The notes under the pieces are model-generated. The model saw only the letters and a list, made by a program, of their open reading frames with translations. It was not told the origin of the DNA and made no database searches. 64,000 nt of DNA from Begonia masoniana (Eukaryota; Streptophyta; Magnoliopsida; Cucurbitales; Begoniaceae): positions 20,649,614 to 20,713,613 of the forward strand of contig CM039506.1 in assembly GCA_022432975.1 (NCBI GenBank), given 5' to 3'. The stretch's first letter is position 1, and each line of letters starts with the position of its first letter. Made by a program: the position numbers and the translations under genes. Positions 33,226 to 45,067 of the stretch are shown here, piece by piece.

Positions 33226-34239
33226 TTGAGGGGGTCGCCTACTTCCTATTCTATGGAGGTCCAAGAGCAGTTCAGAGGCAAATGCTCAGTTTATCTGGCT
33301 ACTGTGATCGATACTCAGTTGCTCAACAGGGTAAAACCAGAAAACCTTCCGGTAGTTAGAGAATTCTCTGAGATCTTCCTCGACGATTTTCCCAGATTAC
33401 CACCGGACAGGGAGATCGAGTTTACCATTGATGTCTATCCAGGCTCTGGCCCTATATCAGAGAATCCATACAGACTGGCACCTGCTGAACTGAAGGAGTT
33501 GAAATCTCAGTTGGAAGAATTGTTAGACAAGTGGTTCATTTGACCCAGCTTTTCTCCTTGGGGTGCGCCAGTTCTGTTCGTTAAGAAAAAGGACGGAACT
33601 CTCATGATGTGTGTTGATTACAGAGAGTTAAATAAATTAACAGTGAAGAATAAGTATCCACTGCCCTGGATTGATGACTTGTTTGACCAACTGCAGGGTG
33701 CCCGAGTGTTTTCGAGGATTGACCTACGCTCGGGTTATTATTAGTTGAAGGTCTGGAGAGAAGATATTCAAAAGAGGGCTTTCCGAACAAGGTATGGGCA
33801 TTATAAATTTCTTGTGATGTCTTTTGGACATACAAATGCCCCTGCAGCGTTTATGGATTTGATAAACCGTGTTTTTAAGTAGTATCTGGACAAGTTTTTC
33901 GTCGTCTTCATTGATGACATCTTGATCTATTCAAAGACGAAAGAAGAGCATGAGGAGCACTTACGGATAGTTCTGAGGATTCTATGTCAACACCAATTGT
34001 ACCAAAAGTTCTCCAAGTGCGAGTTTTGGCTGGATCAAATTAGTTTTCTCAGCCATATCATATCTCAGGAAGGAATTTCGTTGGATCCGACCAAGATTTA
34101 GGTTGTCAGAGATTGGCCGCAGCCCAAGAATGTGCGAGAAGTACGAGGATTTCTTGGACTAGCCGGGTATTACCGAAAGTTTATTGAGAGGTTCTCTAAG
34201 ATCGTAGTCCCTCTATCCCGATTGACAAGGAAGAATGAA
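33226..34239 (+). pseudogene. Element H: reverse transcriptase, broken
   Basis: Reads [79 protein letters not shown] and the catalytic FIDD at 33907-33918, then [17 protein letters not shown]. In-frame stops at about 33541, 33742, 33880 and 34099 replace Arg, Gln, Glu and Gln codons. No large deletion is seen, so decay was by point mutation. Confidence 0.9.
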
Positions 34240-34680
34240 AAATATGTATGGTCGGCTGCATGCGAAAAGAGCTTCAATGAGCTGAAACAGAAGCTGACTA
34301 CGACACCAGTTTTAACACTGCTAGTTAAAGGTGATAAGTTCAATAATTACTGTGATGCCTCAAAGATACGGCTTGGATGCGTATTGATGCAGTAAGGGAG
34401 AGTTATTGCTTATGCATCTCGGTAGTTGAAGCCGTATGAGCAAAATTATCCTACGTGTGATCTGGAATTAGCAGCCGTCGTCTTTGCTTTAAAAATTTAG
34501 AGACACTATCTGTATGGGCAACAGTGTAAATTGTTCTCAGATCACAGGAGCTTAAAATATTTGTTTACGCATAAAGAACTTAATATGCGATAGCGAAGGT
34601 GGTTGGAGTCGTTAAGGATTATGACTTTGAAATTAAATATCACCTAGGGAAGGCAAATAAAGTCGTTGATGCCTTGAGCC
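34240..34680 (+). pseudogene. Element H: RNase H, broken
   Basis: Contains [15 protein letters not shown] (catalytic Asp), RVIAYASR, LELAAVVFALK, LFSDHRSLKYLF and the terminal YHLGKANKVVDALSR. Stops interrupt it near 34395, 34423, 34498 and 34591. The left breakpoint of the later duplication (about 34447) lies in this domain. Confidence 0.88.
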
Positions 34681-35910
34681 GAATGCCCACTACGAGTCAG
34701 CCTTCGCTTGCATCAATGTCGCTAATGTTGAGGTCTGAGATTGAGAGGTTTAATGTGGAGATTGTGGCTGAGTTATCCACTATGCTCACAAACATTTCTC
34801 TTAGGCCAACAATAATTAAGAAACTCCGAGAAGCTCAGAAGGAAGACTTGGAGTGTGAGAGATATCGGTCGAGTATGACATGTGAGGACCCGTCTGATTT
34901 TAACTTGTCGGATGATGGCGTATTGAGATTCAGACATAGGTGGTACGTGCCTAACAATGAGGAGTTGAAGAGAGAGATCTTAACCGAGGCACACTACTCG
35001 ACATACTTAGTGCATCCAGGGAGCACGAAAATGTATAGAGACCTGAGACAACACTTCTGGTGGCCGAACATGAAGAGAGAGATTGCCAGGTTTGTGGAAA
35101 CCTGTTTGGTTTGCCAATAGGTCAAGGTAGAACATCAAAGGCCGGCCGGAACCTTACAGCCACTGCCGATACCGGAGTGGAAATGGGAGCAGATCTCTAT
35201 GGATTTCATAGTTGGACTCCTGAGAATGATGAAAGGGCACGGTGGCATCTGGGTGATAGTGGACCGCTTGACAAAGTCAGCCCACTTTCTATCAGTTAAA
35301 ATGACCTATTCTATGGATCAGCTTGCCGAGCTGTATGTGCAGGAGATTGTTAGATTGCATGGAGTACCCATTTTGATTGTCTCTGATAGAGATGCCAGGT
35401 TTACTTCAAAATTCTGGAAGAATCTGCATAAAGCGATGGGGACTCGGCTAAATTTCAGCACAGCGTTTCATCCTCAAACTGACAGACAGACAGAAAGAAC
35501 AAATCAGATTATTGAGGATATGCTTAGAGCTTGCGTGCTAGAGTTTCAGAGCTTGTGGAGCTGATATTTGCCCTTGATTGAGTTCTTGTACTACAATAGC
35601 TTCCAGGCTACGATTGGCATGGCTCCGTATGAGGCATTGTATGGTCGGAAATGCAGGTCTCCGCTATAATTGGGATGAGGTACGTGAGGCTAGTATAATC
35701 GGCCCAGACATTTTACAGCAAATGGCCGAGAAGATCGCCGTTATCAGGCAACGTATCGAGGTAGCACAGAGCTGCCAAAAGAGCTATGCTGACACTAGAC
35801 TGAGGAATTGGAGTTCAATGAGGGTGATGAGGTTTATCTTAAAATTTCTACGTTCAAAGGTGTTATGAGATTTGGAAAGAAGGGAAAGTTGAATCCTAGT
35901 TACGTGGGGC
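34681..35910 (+). pseudogene. Element H: integrase, broken
   Basis: The HHCC finger (HPGSTKMYRDLRQH, CLVCQ), the core with Asp in ISMDFIVG, Asp in VSDRDARF and Glu in TERTNQ 36 residues later, and the MAPYEALYG motif are all readable. A TAG after CLVCQ (near 35118), a TGA near 35562 and small indels after 35650 destroy the frame. Unlike in A, no element interrupts the catalytic triad. Confidence 0.9.
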
Positions 35911-36238
35911 CTTCCCTATTTTGAAGAGGATCGGGAAGATGGCTTACCGATTGCAGCTCCCGGTATTAATGGAAGGCATCCACAACGTGTTTCACATATC
36001 TATGCTCAGAAAATGCTTGCGTGACCCATTTTGTGTCGTGGAAATAAGAGAGATCGAGGTACAACCAACACTGACTTATGTGGTGAAGCCAGTGCAGATT
36101 CTAGAGTCCTCTATCAAGGTATTGCGCAATAAAGAAATTCCGCTAGTAAAAGTCTTGTGGCGGAATCAAGACGTAGAAGAAGCTACTTGGATGAGGTAGC
36201 AGGATATGATGTCTAAGTATCCTGAACTGTTTGTGTAA
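35911..36238 (+). pseudogene. Element H: integrase tail and chromodomain
   Basis: Gives the AYRLQLPVLMEGIHNVFHISML segment and a chromodomain with PVQILESS, EIPLVKVLWRNQ and EEATW, then a TAG at about 36197 just before the final QDMMSKYPELF. It matches element A at 20700-20977 domain for domain. Confidence 0.88.
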
Positions 36239-36265
36239 TCAAATTTTGAGGACAAAATTTTTATT

Positions 36266-36278
36266 AAGGTGGATGGAA
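36266..36278 (+). promoter_or_regulatory. Element H polypurine tract
   Basis: AAGGTGGATGGAA directly precedes the LTR start TGTAACACCC at 36279, identical to the tract of A. Confidence 0.92.
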
Positions 36279-37065
36279 TGTAACACCCGGTTTTACGGGA
36301 TTTTATTTATTCCAATAAATAATGGCATTTTGTAAATATTGTCAAATTAAGTACGTTTTGTGAACGGAAAGTTTTAATAGAGCCCTAGCAATAAGTTGGA
36401 ATTATTGGTGAAATATGAAAATTTACAGAAAACGAATCGTTGATTAAATAACAAAATAAGTAATGAAATAAATAGAAAATCAAGCGGAGGGGCAAACTTG
36501 TCATTTGACAAGTCAAAATTCATTTAAAATAACAAAAAAAAAAACTCTTCTTCTCCTCCACAATTGCGATTTTCCTCTCTGGTCACTTCCCCCTTCCACG
36601 GCGATCTTCACTTAAACACCGGTGAGTCCTCCACCTGTTGACCTGAGTTCTTCACGTTTTCTTCTCCAATCACGACCCTAGGTAAGATTCTATAGTTTTC
36701 GGACATTAGATTTCTGTTTTCAAGAAGTTAAACGGTTAGGGTTTCGTTTAGAGTTTTTTGCGAAATAGCCGGGTTATTTTAGAAACGGCTAGGGTTGCCC
36801 TATTTATGACTTTGGTGGACGTATTAGTGAGCATTGGAAGTAGTTGGGCAAGTTAATGGTCATTAATGCGAATTTTGGGTGGTTAGAAGTTTTGAAAACT
36901 CCATTAATGGAGGTTAAGGATTCACGAGCATGAATTGCTCGATAAAATGCTTCAACGAGTTAAATTAGAGTTTTAGGAAATTTCCTTTAGCTAGAAGTTC
37001 CGTTAGTTTTCAAAGTTCAATGATTTTGGCTCGATTTTAATGTTGATTGTTGTGAATTGCCATAG

Positions 37066-37110
37066 GTGAACAACGCTCATGGACGGAGCTTAAATTGCAA
37101 CGGACGCGAG
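37066..37110 (+). other. 45-nt exon-like cassette of LTR H
   Basis: Borders are CCATAG|GTGAACAACG and ACGCGAG|GTAAGTC. Length 45, as in LTRs A, B, C, G, J, K and P. Confidence 0.55.
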
Positions 37111-38140
37111 GTAAGTCTTCGTGCTTTGCTTGGCCGATCCGGCGTACACCATAGATGAGTGTTGTTGATCGAGGATATTGATGAAGTTGTTGTTTAGCGT
37201 AGGTTGGATAGGTAGCTTAGAATGGTTGTCGTATTAGAATGCTTTACTAGGTTTTACGTATTTTCTATGTTTCCTATTTTAAGCATGATTTATGTTCATA
37301 CATCATATTTTCGAAAAGCATAGAAAATGAATTTCCCACGTTATGTTTTCATGAAAAAAAACGACTAATAAAAAGATATGAAATGCATGTAATCCCGGTC
37401 ACATCGGAGTGAGGTTCATACATGGCTGTCCTGAGAGGAGGAGCATGTTTTCCCTCCTACAAATGGAAAGGGCTATCTAACCGCGAGATGTGCCCTCTTT
37501 ATCTGGTGAGTCAACCCCCGGTGACACCTCCCGCTATGAAATTAAACATTGAAAAAAAAGGGTACTGCATGTTTTACAAACCCCATACGCATAGCATGCA
37601 TTTTCATTTACGAAGTTTACTGAGCCTTTAGCTCGTAGTTGTCTTTATGGTGTAGGTGACATAGAAGAAGGTGAGGATGATCATCTGCAAAATGAAAGAA
37701 CAGGTTGAAGAATGGATGCCTGTGGTGGTGTGCTGTGCAGTTCGAGCTAAACTGACCTGGGGGAGCATGGGTTAAATGTTTTGTGGTTTGAGTGTGAAGA
37801 AGGAACAATTTGATATGTGTATAAGGGGTTTAATGAACTGAGTAGATAATACTGAGGTTATGATATTTTTTGGAGAATTTTATGGATAGACGTTTCCTTT
37901 GAGATATTGATGAACTAGGTTGATTTGATAATTGAAATAGATTAGATTTAATGAATTGAGTTGATTAGTGAAGTTGTGAAGGGTGAAGGGTGAGAGATGT
38001 GAGGAGTAAGAAGAGCAGCTCTCTGGAATTCAGATTTCAGAGAGTTAGCCGATCGATCGCCCAAAATGGCGAATGATCGCTTAGGTGAAGTTGGCCGTGT
38101 ACTCGGATTTTTCTAAGGCAATGTCGACCAATTTTATTCA

Positions 38141-38345
38141 GTGTTGATCATCGTCCGATTTTATGGATGAGGATATTGGCCGAAAGGATGTCGTTCGATT
38201 TTGTGAGTGGACGATAACATCGTCCGATTCAGTGGATGACAACATCGTCCGATACTGTGAGTGGACGATAACATCGTCCGATTCTGTCGATGACAACGTC
38301 GTCCAATTCTGTGGATGATAATATCGTCCGATTTGGTGGACGAAT
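38141..38345 (+). repeat. ATCGTCCGATT tandem block in LTR H
   Basis: About six imperfect units of 28-32 bp carry ATCGTCCGATT and GTGGACGA, so neighbouring units are complementary (GGACGA with TCGTCC) and can fold into stems. It sits where LTR B carries the GTGGACGACT block. Confidence 0.78.
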
Positions 38346-39716
38346 GAGATGCACCTGAGGGGAATTAATTTCCCGTCTGTTTTATAGATATCGACCGATC
38401 TCTTTACTGAGGCCACGTCGACCCCCACTGTACCATTCGTTCAAACCCGATAGAAACATTTGTCGACCCCTACTATTCCTTTGACAAAACCCGAGACGAA
38501 TTGTTATAGACGTCGATCGAAGCCTCTGTTTGACGACCCCAACCCAGTCATGGCCGCCACGGCCTAGCCATGACTTAATCTTAACTTTAAACCCTAGGAT
38601 AGTTCACATAATTTTTTTTTCTTTTTACTTAACACTCTAAAATAAAAATGGACATATACATGTAACCCACCTCAAACGACCCTCTAGAGTCTAACTTATA
38701 CTTAAACATGTTGGGCGTAAAGTTCGTCGACTTTTAACACATTAAAACGAGGTTAAAACCATTTTTTGATCAAATGTTGACTCGGTTTTTGGGCCTTTAA
38801 AATCCTTTAAAATACGTAGTGGTCGCTCGTAAAATACGTTTAAAAAGTATCGTAAAAGGTAGGGTTGAAACGTGTTTGAAAAGTAAATTTTTAAAAAAAT
38901 TCTGTTTTGGCACAAGAGGTGCGCGCGCCCGCGCACGCTGCTGCTGCACGCCGCGTGCGCAGAGCCCACTCGAGTGCGCACAGCGCCTGGGTGGCACGGG
39001 CTGGGCGCCACCCCACGTGCCATCCACGTGTCCGAGCCGATCGATCTGCAAAAACCCCGATCGATCGGCGACTCCTCTGGATTTTTAACAAATTCTACGT
39101 TCGATCGGCCCCAAAGGGCGCGATCGATCTGCTGGGCATGCCCTGGGCGTGCTCCTCAGCGTGCCCAGTGCTCCTAGCGCCCTGCGCGCCCCGCGCGCCC
39201 TACCAGCTTGCCTCCAGCGCCCTTTGCTCCCTTTTTCTTACACTTAGCCATTTCTTTCACTACCAACACCTACCCTTAACATTAAACTTTCCAAAAATCA
39301 TTCGCCACCATATTAAACACAAAATACATCAAAACTCCCAAGTAACCCGACTTAAAACATATCCGAAAACGTATTCAAAATTTACAAAAACTAGCTGCAT
39401 GGATTGCTCTAAAAAAGTACCTAAAATCATCAAATACGATCCAACCTAATTCACAACACACATGTTGAACGTAAAAGTGGAATTTCCTAAAACGTCACCA
39501 AAACAAATACTGTAATGACCCTTAAACCTATCCCTTAATTTCCCATATAAAATTTTTCTTTTTAAACATTCTCACGTGAACCCCTTTCATATCGTTAAAT
39601 CAAAGTATAAATCGTTGGAATATATTTAAAAACCATTTAAATAAAACCATTAAAATAGAGGAGGAATCGGCCAAGCAAAATTGAGGGGCAAAAGGGGCAC
39701 TCGCCCATAAAATCAT

Positions 39717-39905
39717 AGCCAATCGATCGGCTGAAATTCAAATATAGGGGCGATCGATCGCCCCACACATTAGGCGATCGATCGCCCATGCGATTAATCG
39801 GAACACTCTCTGGATTTTTCCAAAGAGTGGCGACCATTTACGCCAATCGATCGCCTCTTTAGGCGATCGATCGGTAGCCTCTCTGGAATCAAAAATTCCA
39901 GAGAA
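39717..39905 (-). repeat. CGATCGATCG hairpin cluster in LTR J
   Basis: Repeated GGCGATCGATCGCC and CAATCGATCGGC motifs, plus the CTCTCTGGAAT/ATTCCAGAG inverted repeat near 39880, at the same LTR position as in A, C, H and K. Confidence 0.85.
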
Positions 39906-40943
39906 TTGCCTCTCTCTTTTGTCTTCTTCCCTGCACACTTATACTTCCTCTTCTTCTCCCCTAAAACTTCAACATCACATACGTACTAAAACACTTCAAC
40001 ATAAAACCACTCAAAACGTATCCTAAACCCTATCAAAATGAGACCGAAACTATGAAATTCAACTGCATGGATAGCTCTAAAACTCAAGAAAATCTATACT
40101 TAACCTAAAACATCTCCAAACATTACCATAAAAATCCAAATAAAAGCTTAGTAAAACGTTTTATCAAAACAAGTTTACCAAAACATCAAAAACGTCTTTT
40201 TATCAACTATTCAGATATCAAACACCCTAATATGGTTCCACTATACAATTTTCCTATGTTTCTATCTATCAAAATCCTCAAACATTACTTACATCCCCAC
40301 GGGTCAAAAATAGCGTCGACTGCGCCAGCACACTCCCACGGGCAACCCTCAATCAACGTGCTCATACTTCTGGTAGAGGAACGTTGTCCTCACCTGTCTT
40401 GAAATCACCTACACCATAGAATTAAACTGTGAGCTAGAGGCTCAGTAAGTCTACGTGAATGCACGTGAATGCTATGCATATGCGGTTCGTAAAACATGCA
40501 TCCTACCTTTTCGCTATTCATTTCATTTAAAATGTCACCGGGGCTTCGTTCTAAGTAGATAGAAGCGGCACATCCGACGATTTGATAGCCCCTTGTATCT
40601 ACCCGGGGGAAAAACATGCTTCATCCAACAGCCATGTCTGAACCACCGCCACCGACGTGACCATCAATACATACTTTTTACCTTTTCTTTAACCTTTTCC
40701 TTTTCATGAAAATATGCATAGAAATTTCTTTTTCATGCCTTTAAAAAAACATGATGCGTAAACATGTACTGTCATAAGCGAAATCGAGACATACAAACAA
40801 TGAACTTAAACAATCAACAACTTAACCACACCTAAAACTACTACCCAACCTATTTACCCAACACATTCTACATCTCCAATTTCCTCAATCAACATAAATC
40901 TTATGGTGTAGGCCAATCGGCCAAACGAGTTACGAAGACTTAC

Positions 40944-40988
40944 CTCACGTCCATTGCAATTTAAGCTCCGTCCACGAGCGTTGTTCAC
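40944..40988 (-). other. 45-nt exon-like cassette of LTR J
   Basis: Minus strand: CCATAG|GTGAACAACGCTCG ... GACGTGAG|GTAAGTC. Sequence close to that of LTR H. Confidence 0.55.
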
Positions 40989-41510
40989 CTATGGTAATTC
41001 ACAACAATCGTAATTAAATCGAGCCTAGGAAATCAAATTTCGAAGATTGACGAAACTCCTAACTAAAGGAAATTTCCTAAAACTCTAATTTAACTCATTG
41101 AGGCATTTCGTCGAGCAATTCGTCCTCGACATTTCAAAACCTTCATTAATGGAGTTTTCCCAAAGCTCCAAACCTCTAAAACCCTAACATTTGTCAAGAA
41201 ATCGATTAACTTCATGCAATAACCACCAATACGTCAAATAGGGTGGTAAATAGGATAACCCTAACGATTGTTAACTTAATCCGACAATTTCACAAAACCC
41301 TAAACGAAACCCTAATCGCTTTAAACTATAGAAATCGAAATCTAACATTCGAAAACTATAGAATCTTACCTAGAGTCAGAATTGGAGGAGAAAATATGAA
41401 GAACGAAAGTCGATCGGAAGAACGTTGGTCGCCGGAAGTGAGGAATCGCCGCGGGAGGAGAAGAGAATCGCCGAGAGGTGAGGGAGAGAAAAATGAAATT
41501 TCGTTGAAGT

Positions 41511-43546
41511 TGTAACGCCCCAAGTTATCTGAACCCGATTTGCTACTCATAACACTGAACCGAATCATGACGTCTTGATGCTAAATTTAAAATTTCACTC
41601 GACAGCCAAAATTTGACTTTTTCTAAAATTTCAAAATATTTAAAACCTGCAGCGGAAATAATTCTAAACAACAATGTAGTAAATCAAAACTATAAATCAT
41701 GGTTTGAAATGTTAAGAGATAATCGGCAGTTTGGAATTAAAGTTTAAAACTGTGGAATACTAGGAAAAATCGTGGAAGTCTAACGTATCTGCCGATGAGC
41801 AAGGCCAACGGAAGAAGTAGAAAAAGAAAACAAAGGGCTTCTACCGATGACGTGTACAAACAACGCGATGCCATCTGCCGATAACTTCGACGCAACACCA
41901 TCTGCCGATATAGTCAACATAACTTCATACACAACTTCATCTACCGATGAAGTTAACATAACTTCATACACAACTCCATCTGCCGATGAAGTCAACATAA
42001 CTTCATACACAACTCCATCTGCCGATGAAGTCAACATAACTTCATCTGCCGATGAAGTCAACATAACTTCATCTGCCGATAGACTTCCATCTTCCGATAG
42101 ACAACTCAACCATGACCCAACATCTACCGATGGACATCATCTACCGATAGAGAACAAAACAACATCTCACCAACTCCTCGTTATAAAACACTACTCCAAC
42201 TACAGAAAGGATTTACTTACTCTACTGAAATCATTCAAAAACGACTTAACCATTGCATTACTCAAAATTCAGTAAAAACAATGTTTTCAGAAATCCAAAA
42301 AAAAAAAAATACCAATATCAGAAGATTCTTAAAATGTATTCAAAACTTTGAGACCACTACTGTCATAAAATTTTTAGAAAAACATCTATACTGAACTAGT
42401 CACTCTCAACTCAACACCTGCAGCCATGAATTAAACCGCCTCAACAGATGACCAAACCGATGCCTGAAAATGCTCCTCCAACCAGCCTAGTCCTCATGTT
42501 GGTCGGTAAACATACCTTCAGTAACTTCTTCACCTACATCACAAAACTCATCTGTTAGCCTAATGCTAAGCAAGTAAAGCAATGAATGAAATGAATTACT
42601 GAATCATAAATCTCCTAGACATGCTGTTTCTAATTTCTCCTCTCTGTTGTATACATAATCGTGCTCTGTTGATCCCTCTGTACGATGGGAGAGTGGATCA
42701 GTCATCCCCCAAAGCATACATCCTCTGATCTCAATTAAGGGGCGGATTAGTTCCCTTAACAGTTAGCTGGTCTGATCCCCCTGTAGGATTGGGAAGTGGA
42801 TCACTTTTCCCAAAACCTCAATCCTCTGTTCTCAGTTAAGGGGCGGATTAATCCCCCTTAACAGTTGTTCTGATCATCCTGCTCACACTTACCATGCGTT
42901 TTATGTAAATTCATTTTCGTAATTCTTTCAAAAACATGATGCATGACAACTGGAAAATAAACATACAAAGCATACATAAGTCCTACTGTTTTGTGATGTA
43001 GGCCCGAAGGCACAAACAAACTCTACTTACCTGGATTCTTGGCGAGTGCTCGGTTAGGAGCTTCTTCGGGATCTTTCTCACCTAGAACATAAACAGAACA
43101 TTAAGTCAACCTATACTAAACCTCATTCTAAGGCATTCAGAAAACCTAAGGGAACAGTTGGGAGTTCTGATCGCCAAGCATTACTGATTCTATACTAAAC
43201 CCGAACCTACTCACTTTCCTGATGAGTTCCCAAAATACATATCCAACACTCCCCCATACAATCTTCCTTAGTTACTAAGTTAGAAAAATCGAAGTAGAAA
43301 CTTACCTAGCTCGGCGAACGGACTCGGGGAAGGAAATCGCCTGGGAAGTCTGCTGGTTTGAGCTGAAAGCCGAGAGCAAGAATGAACAGTGGCGGCTAAG
43401 CTCAATAAATTTCTTTTAAATAGGTTATCCACTAATAAGTTTTTAATTTACCATAATGCCCTTGCATATCCATTCATTAACCTAATCCATATTTGCACAT
43501 CTTAATTTGACAAATTAAATTGGGTTTAATGGAACCGGGTGCTACA
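41511..43546 (-). mobile_element. Solo LTR E in solo LTR J
   Basis: 2,036 bp flanked by GAAGT (41506-41510, 43547-43551), starting TGTAACGCCC and ending GGGTGCTACA. Same family as D and F: a 51-nt cassette (43031-43081), the tandem TGATCC pair (about 42660-42870) and a CATCTGCCGAT repeat block. The duplicated region at 45057-53405 lacks it and shows the uninterrupted site near 51910, so E inserted in one copy only. Confidence 0.92.
41890..42080 (-). repeat. CATCTGCCGATGAAGT tandem block in LTR E
   Basis: Three units of about 42 bp with ACTTCATACACAACT spacers and two shorter 27-bp units, all with ATCTGCCGATGAAGTCAACA. It lies at the position of the 26-bp minisatellite of D. The open frame across it, with repeating residues, is shared by neither D nor F and is not taken as a gene. 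Confidence 0.8.
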
Positions 43547-43830
43547 GAAGTGTTGAGGAAGAAAAGGATTATGCCTATTTAATTAAAATAACATGCCAAA
43601 TGACAATTTCGCCCCTCCACTTGATTTTCTATTTGTTTCTTTACTTATCTCGTTATTTAGTTAACGATTTGGTTTCTCCAAATTTTCTTATTTTACCATA
43701 AATTCCAGATTATTACAAAGGCTCCATTAAAACTTTCCGCTCGCAAAACGGACTTAATTTGACATATTTATAAAAATACCATTATTTATTAGAATAATAA
43801 AGTCCCGTAAAACCGGGTGTTACAAATACG

Positions 43831-45056
43831 TTTATGAAATCATTCAAAATAACTTAACTCTAAGCCTAAATCCACTATACAATTCACCAAAATTCATACT
43901 TTTTATACGTCCTAAAATCCCTAACATCATCCAATATCAATCTAATTCACACCTATTTACCACAAAACAGCTTGGAGCACATCCACGGGTCATCAAGCCT
44001 AGCCAAAACACGTTCCATTGCCACGAGTCCTATCCATCAACCGCCTATACTTGACCATCGAGAAGAGGCTCCACACCTTCGATCTCTTCACCTACATCAT
44101 ATAACATAAACATTAAGCCTAATGCTTAGCAGGGGAATGCACTATCAATAACATATGCATGAATGTATGACTTTCGTAAAACATGTTCATTTACTTGTTC
44201 GTATCCCTTTTTACTTGACATGGATTATGCTGGGGAGTAGGCAGGTGCGTGTACATGGTCCTCTTGGATAGTATTCATGGTCCATTTTATAAACAGTGAT
44301 TCATGGTCCCTCGAGACGGACAGTTTTGTTGTCTTGGCCATACCGCCCCAACTCACACTTAATCATTTCGTACATTTCAATTTCATGCATGTAAAACATT
44401 TCATATGTCATTTGGGCAAACATGATGCATGAGGAATTTACACATAATATATGACCAAAACATATCACGAACGTACATGAACATACTTTACTCGAAACGA
44501 ACTTAACAAACGACTAATAACTAATATCCTAGGCTACTCGACTCATCAAACCCCACAATCAGAAAGTCATCATCAAAATACGAAAGCCTAGCATTGACAC
44601 GATGTAGGCCTTAAGGGCCGAAAACCTAGCACCCACTTACCTGGCGTCCTTAGCAATGCCGAGCACCGTCCGAAAGTCGTGTCCACCTAAGGCATTTCAC
44701 AAATCCATCATTAAAACCGATCCTATATAAACAAATTCCAAAACTAAACTAAGCTCCTAGCCAAAATGATTTCTCTAAAACTTGAATTAAAGTCTTTCGG
44801 GCATTTCATCGAGCACGTTGTGCTCACAAACTCTTAAACTCTATTAATGAATTTCTCAATTCTCCAACAACCCCAAAATTAACCTAACAATCACCCAAAC
44901 ACCATTAATTCCTTCAATCTACCTAATAACAACAAAGTATCATCAATGGGTAATAATCTAGCAATCCTATCGATTTCTAACGAAATCCAGAAATTTCTCA
45001 CAAACTCTAAACGCCAACCTCAACCCTAAACAACAACCACTCGCCCAGCAGTGAGG
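43831..45056 (-). repeat. LTR I, middle part, first copy
   Basis: Continuation of solo LTR I to the right of J. It carries the complement of ATGATGTAG|GTGAAGA near 44090, GGCCTTAAGGGCC near 44610, and the cassette. It is almost identical to 52182-53405, differing mostly by single substitutions from about 43980 on. No gene is visible. Confidence 0.82.
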
Positions 45057-45067
45057 AAATATCCAGT

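Larger units (their letters stand above)
36279..38528 (+). repeat. Element H: 3' LTR, left part
   Basis: Starts TGTAACACCCGG. It has donor-like CCCTAG|GTAAGA at 36682, CTCCATTAATGGAG (36899-36912), the cassette (37066-37110), stem arms GGTCAC and GGTGACACC around 37396 and 37520, the acceptor-like TATGGTGTAG ending 37655, CGATCGATCG hairpin (about 38048-38075), an ATCGTCC block (38141-38345) and the tail. Solo LTR I interrupts after CTCTG (38524-38528); the LTR resumes at 53811. Confidence 0.9.
39511..43825 (-). mobile_element. Solo LTR J in solo LTR I
   Basis: Flanked by AATAC (39506-39510, 43826-43830); starts TGTAATGACC and ends GGGTGTTACA. Without E it is about 2.27 kb, family of LTR A/K. 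It holds the cassette (40944-40988), GGCCAATCGGCC (40911-40922), the long-range stem GTCACCGG (about 40534) with CCGACGTGAC (about 40652), and a dense hairpin cluster (39717-39905). Its donor-like CTAG|GTAAG is the complement of 41366-41374. Confidence 0.9.

Noticed and set aside
38742..39449. Several overlapping frames of 60-180 codons on both strands in LTR I
   Set aside because: GC-rich LTR stretch with few stops; frames collapse in the second copy (49322-49699) and show no domain.
41847..42275. 142-codon frame with repeating EVNITSYTTPSAD
   Set aside because: It reads a tandem repeat inside solo LTR E; sister LTRs D and F have no matching frame.
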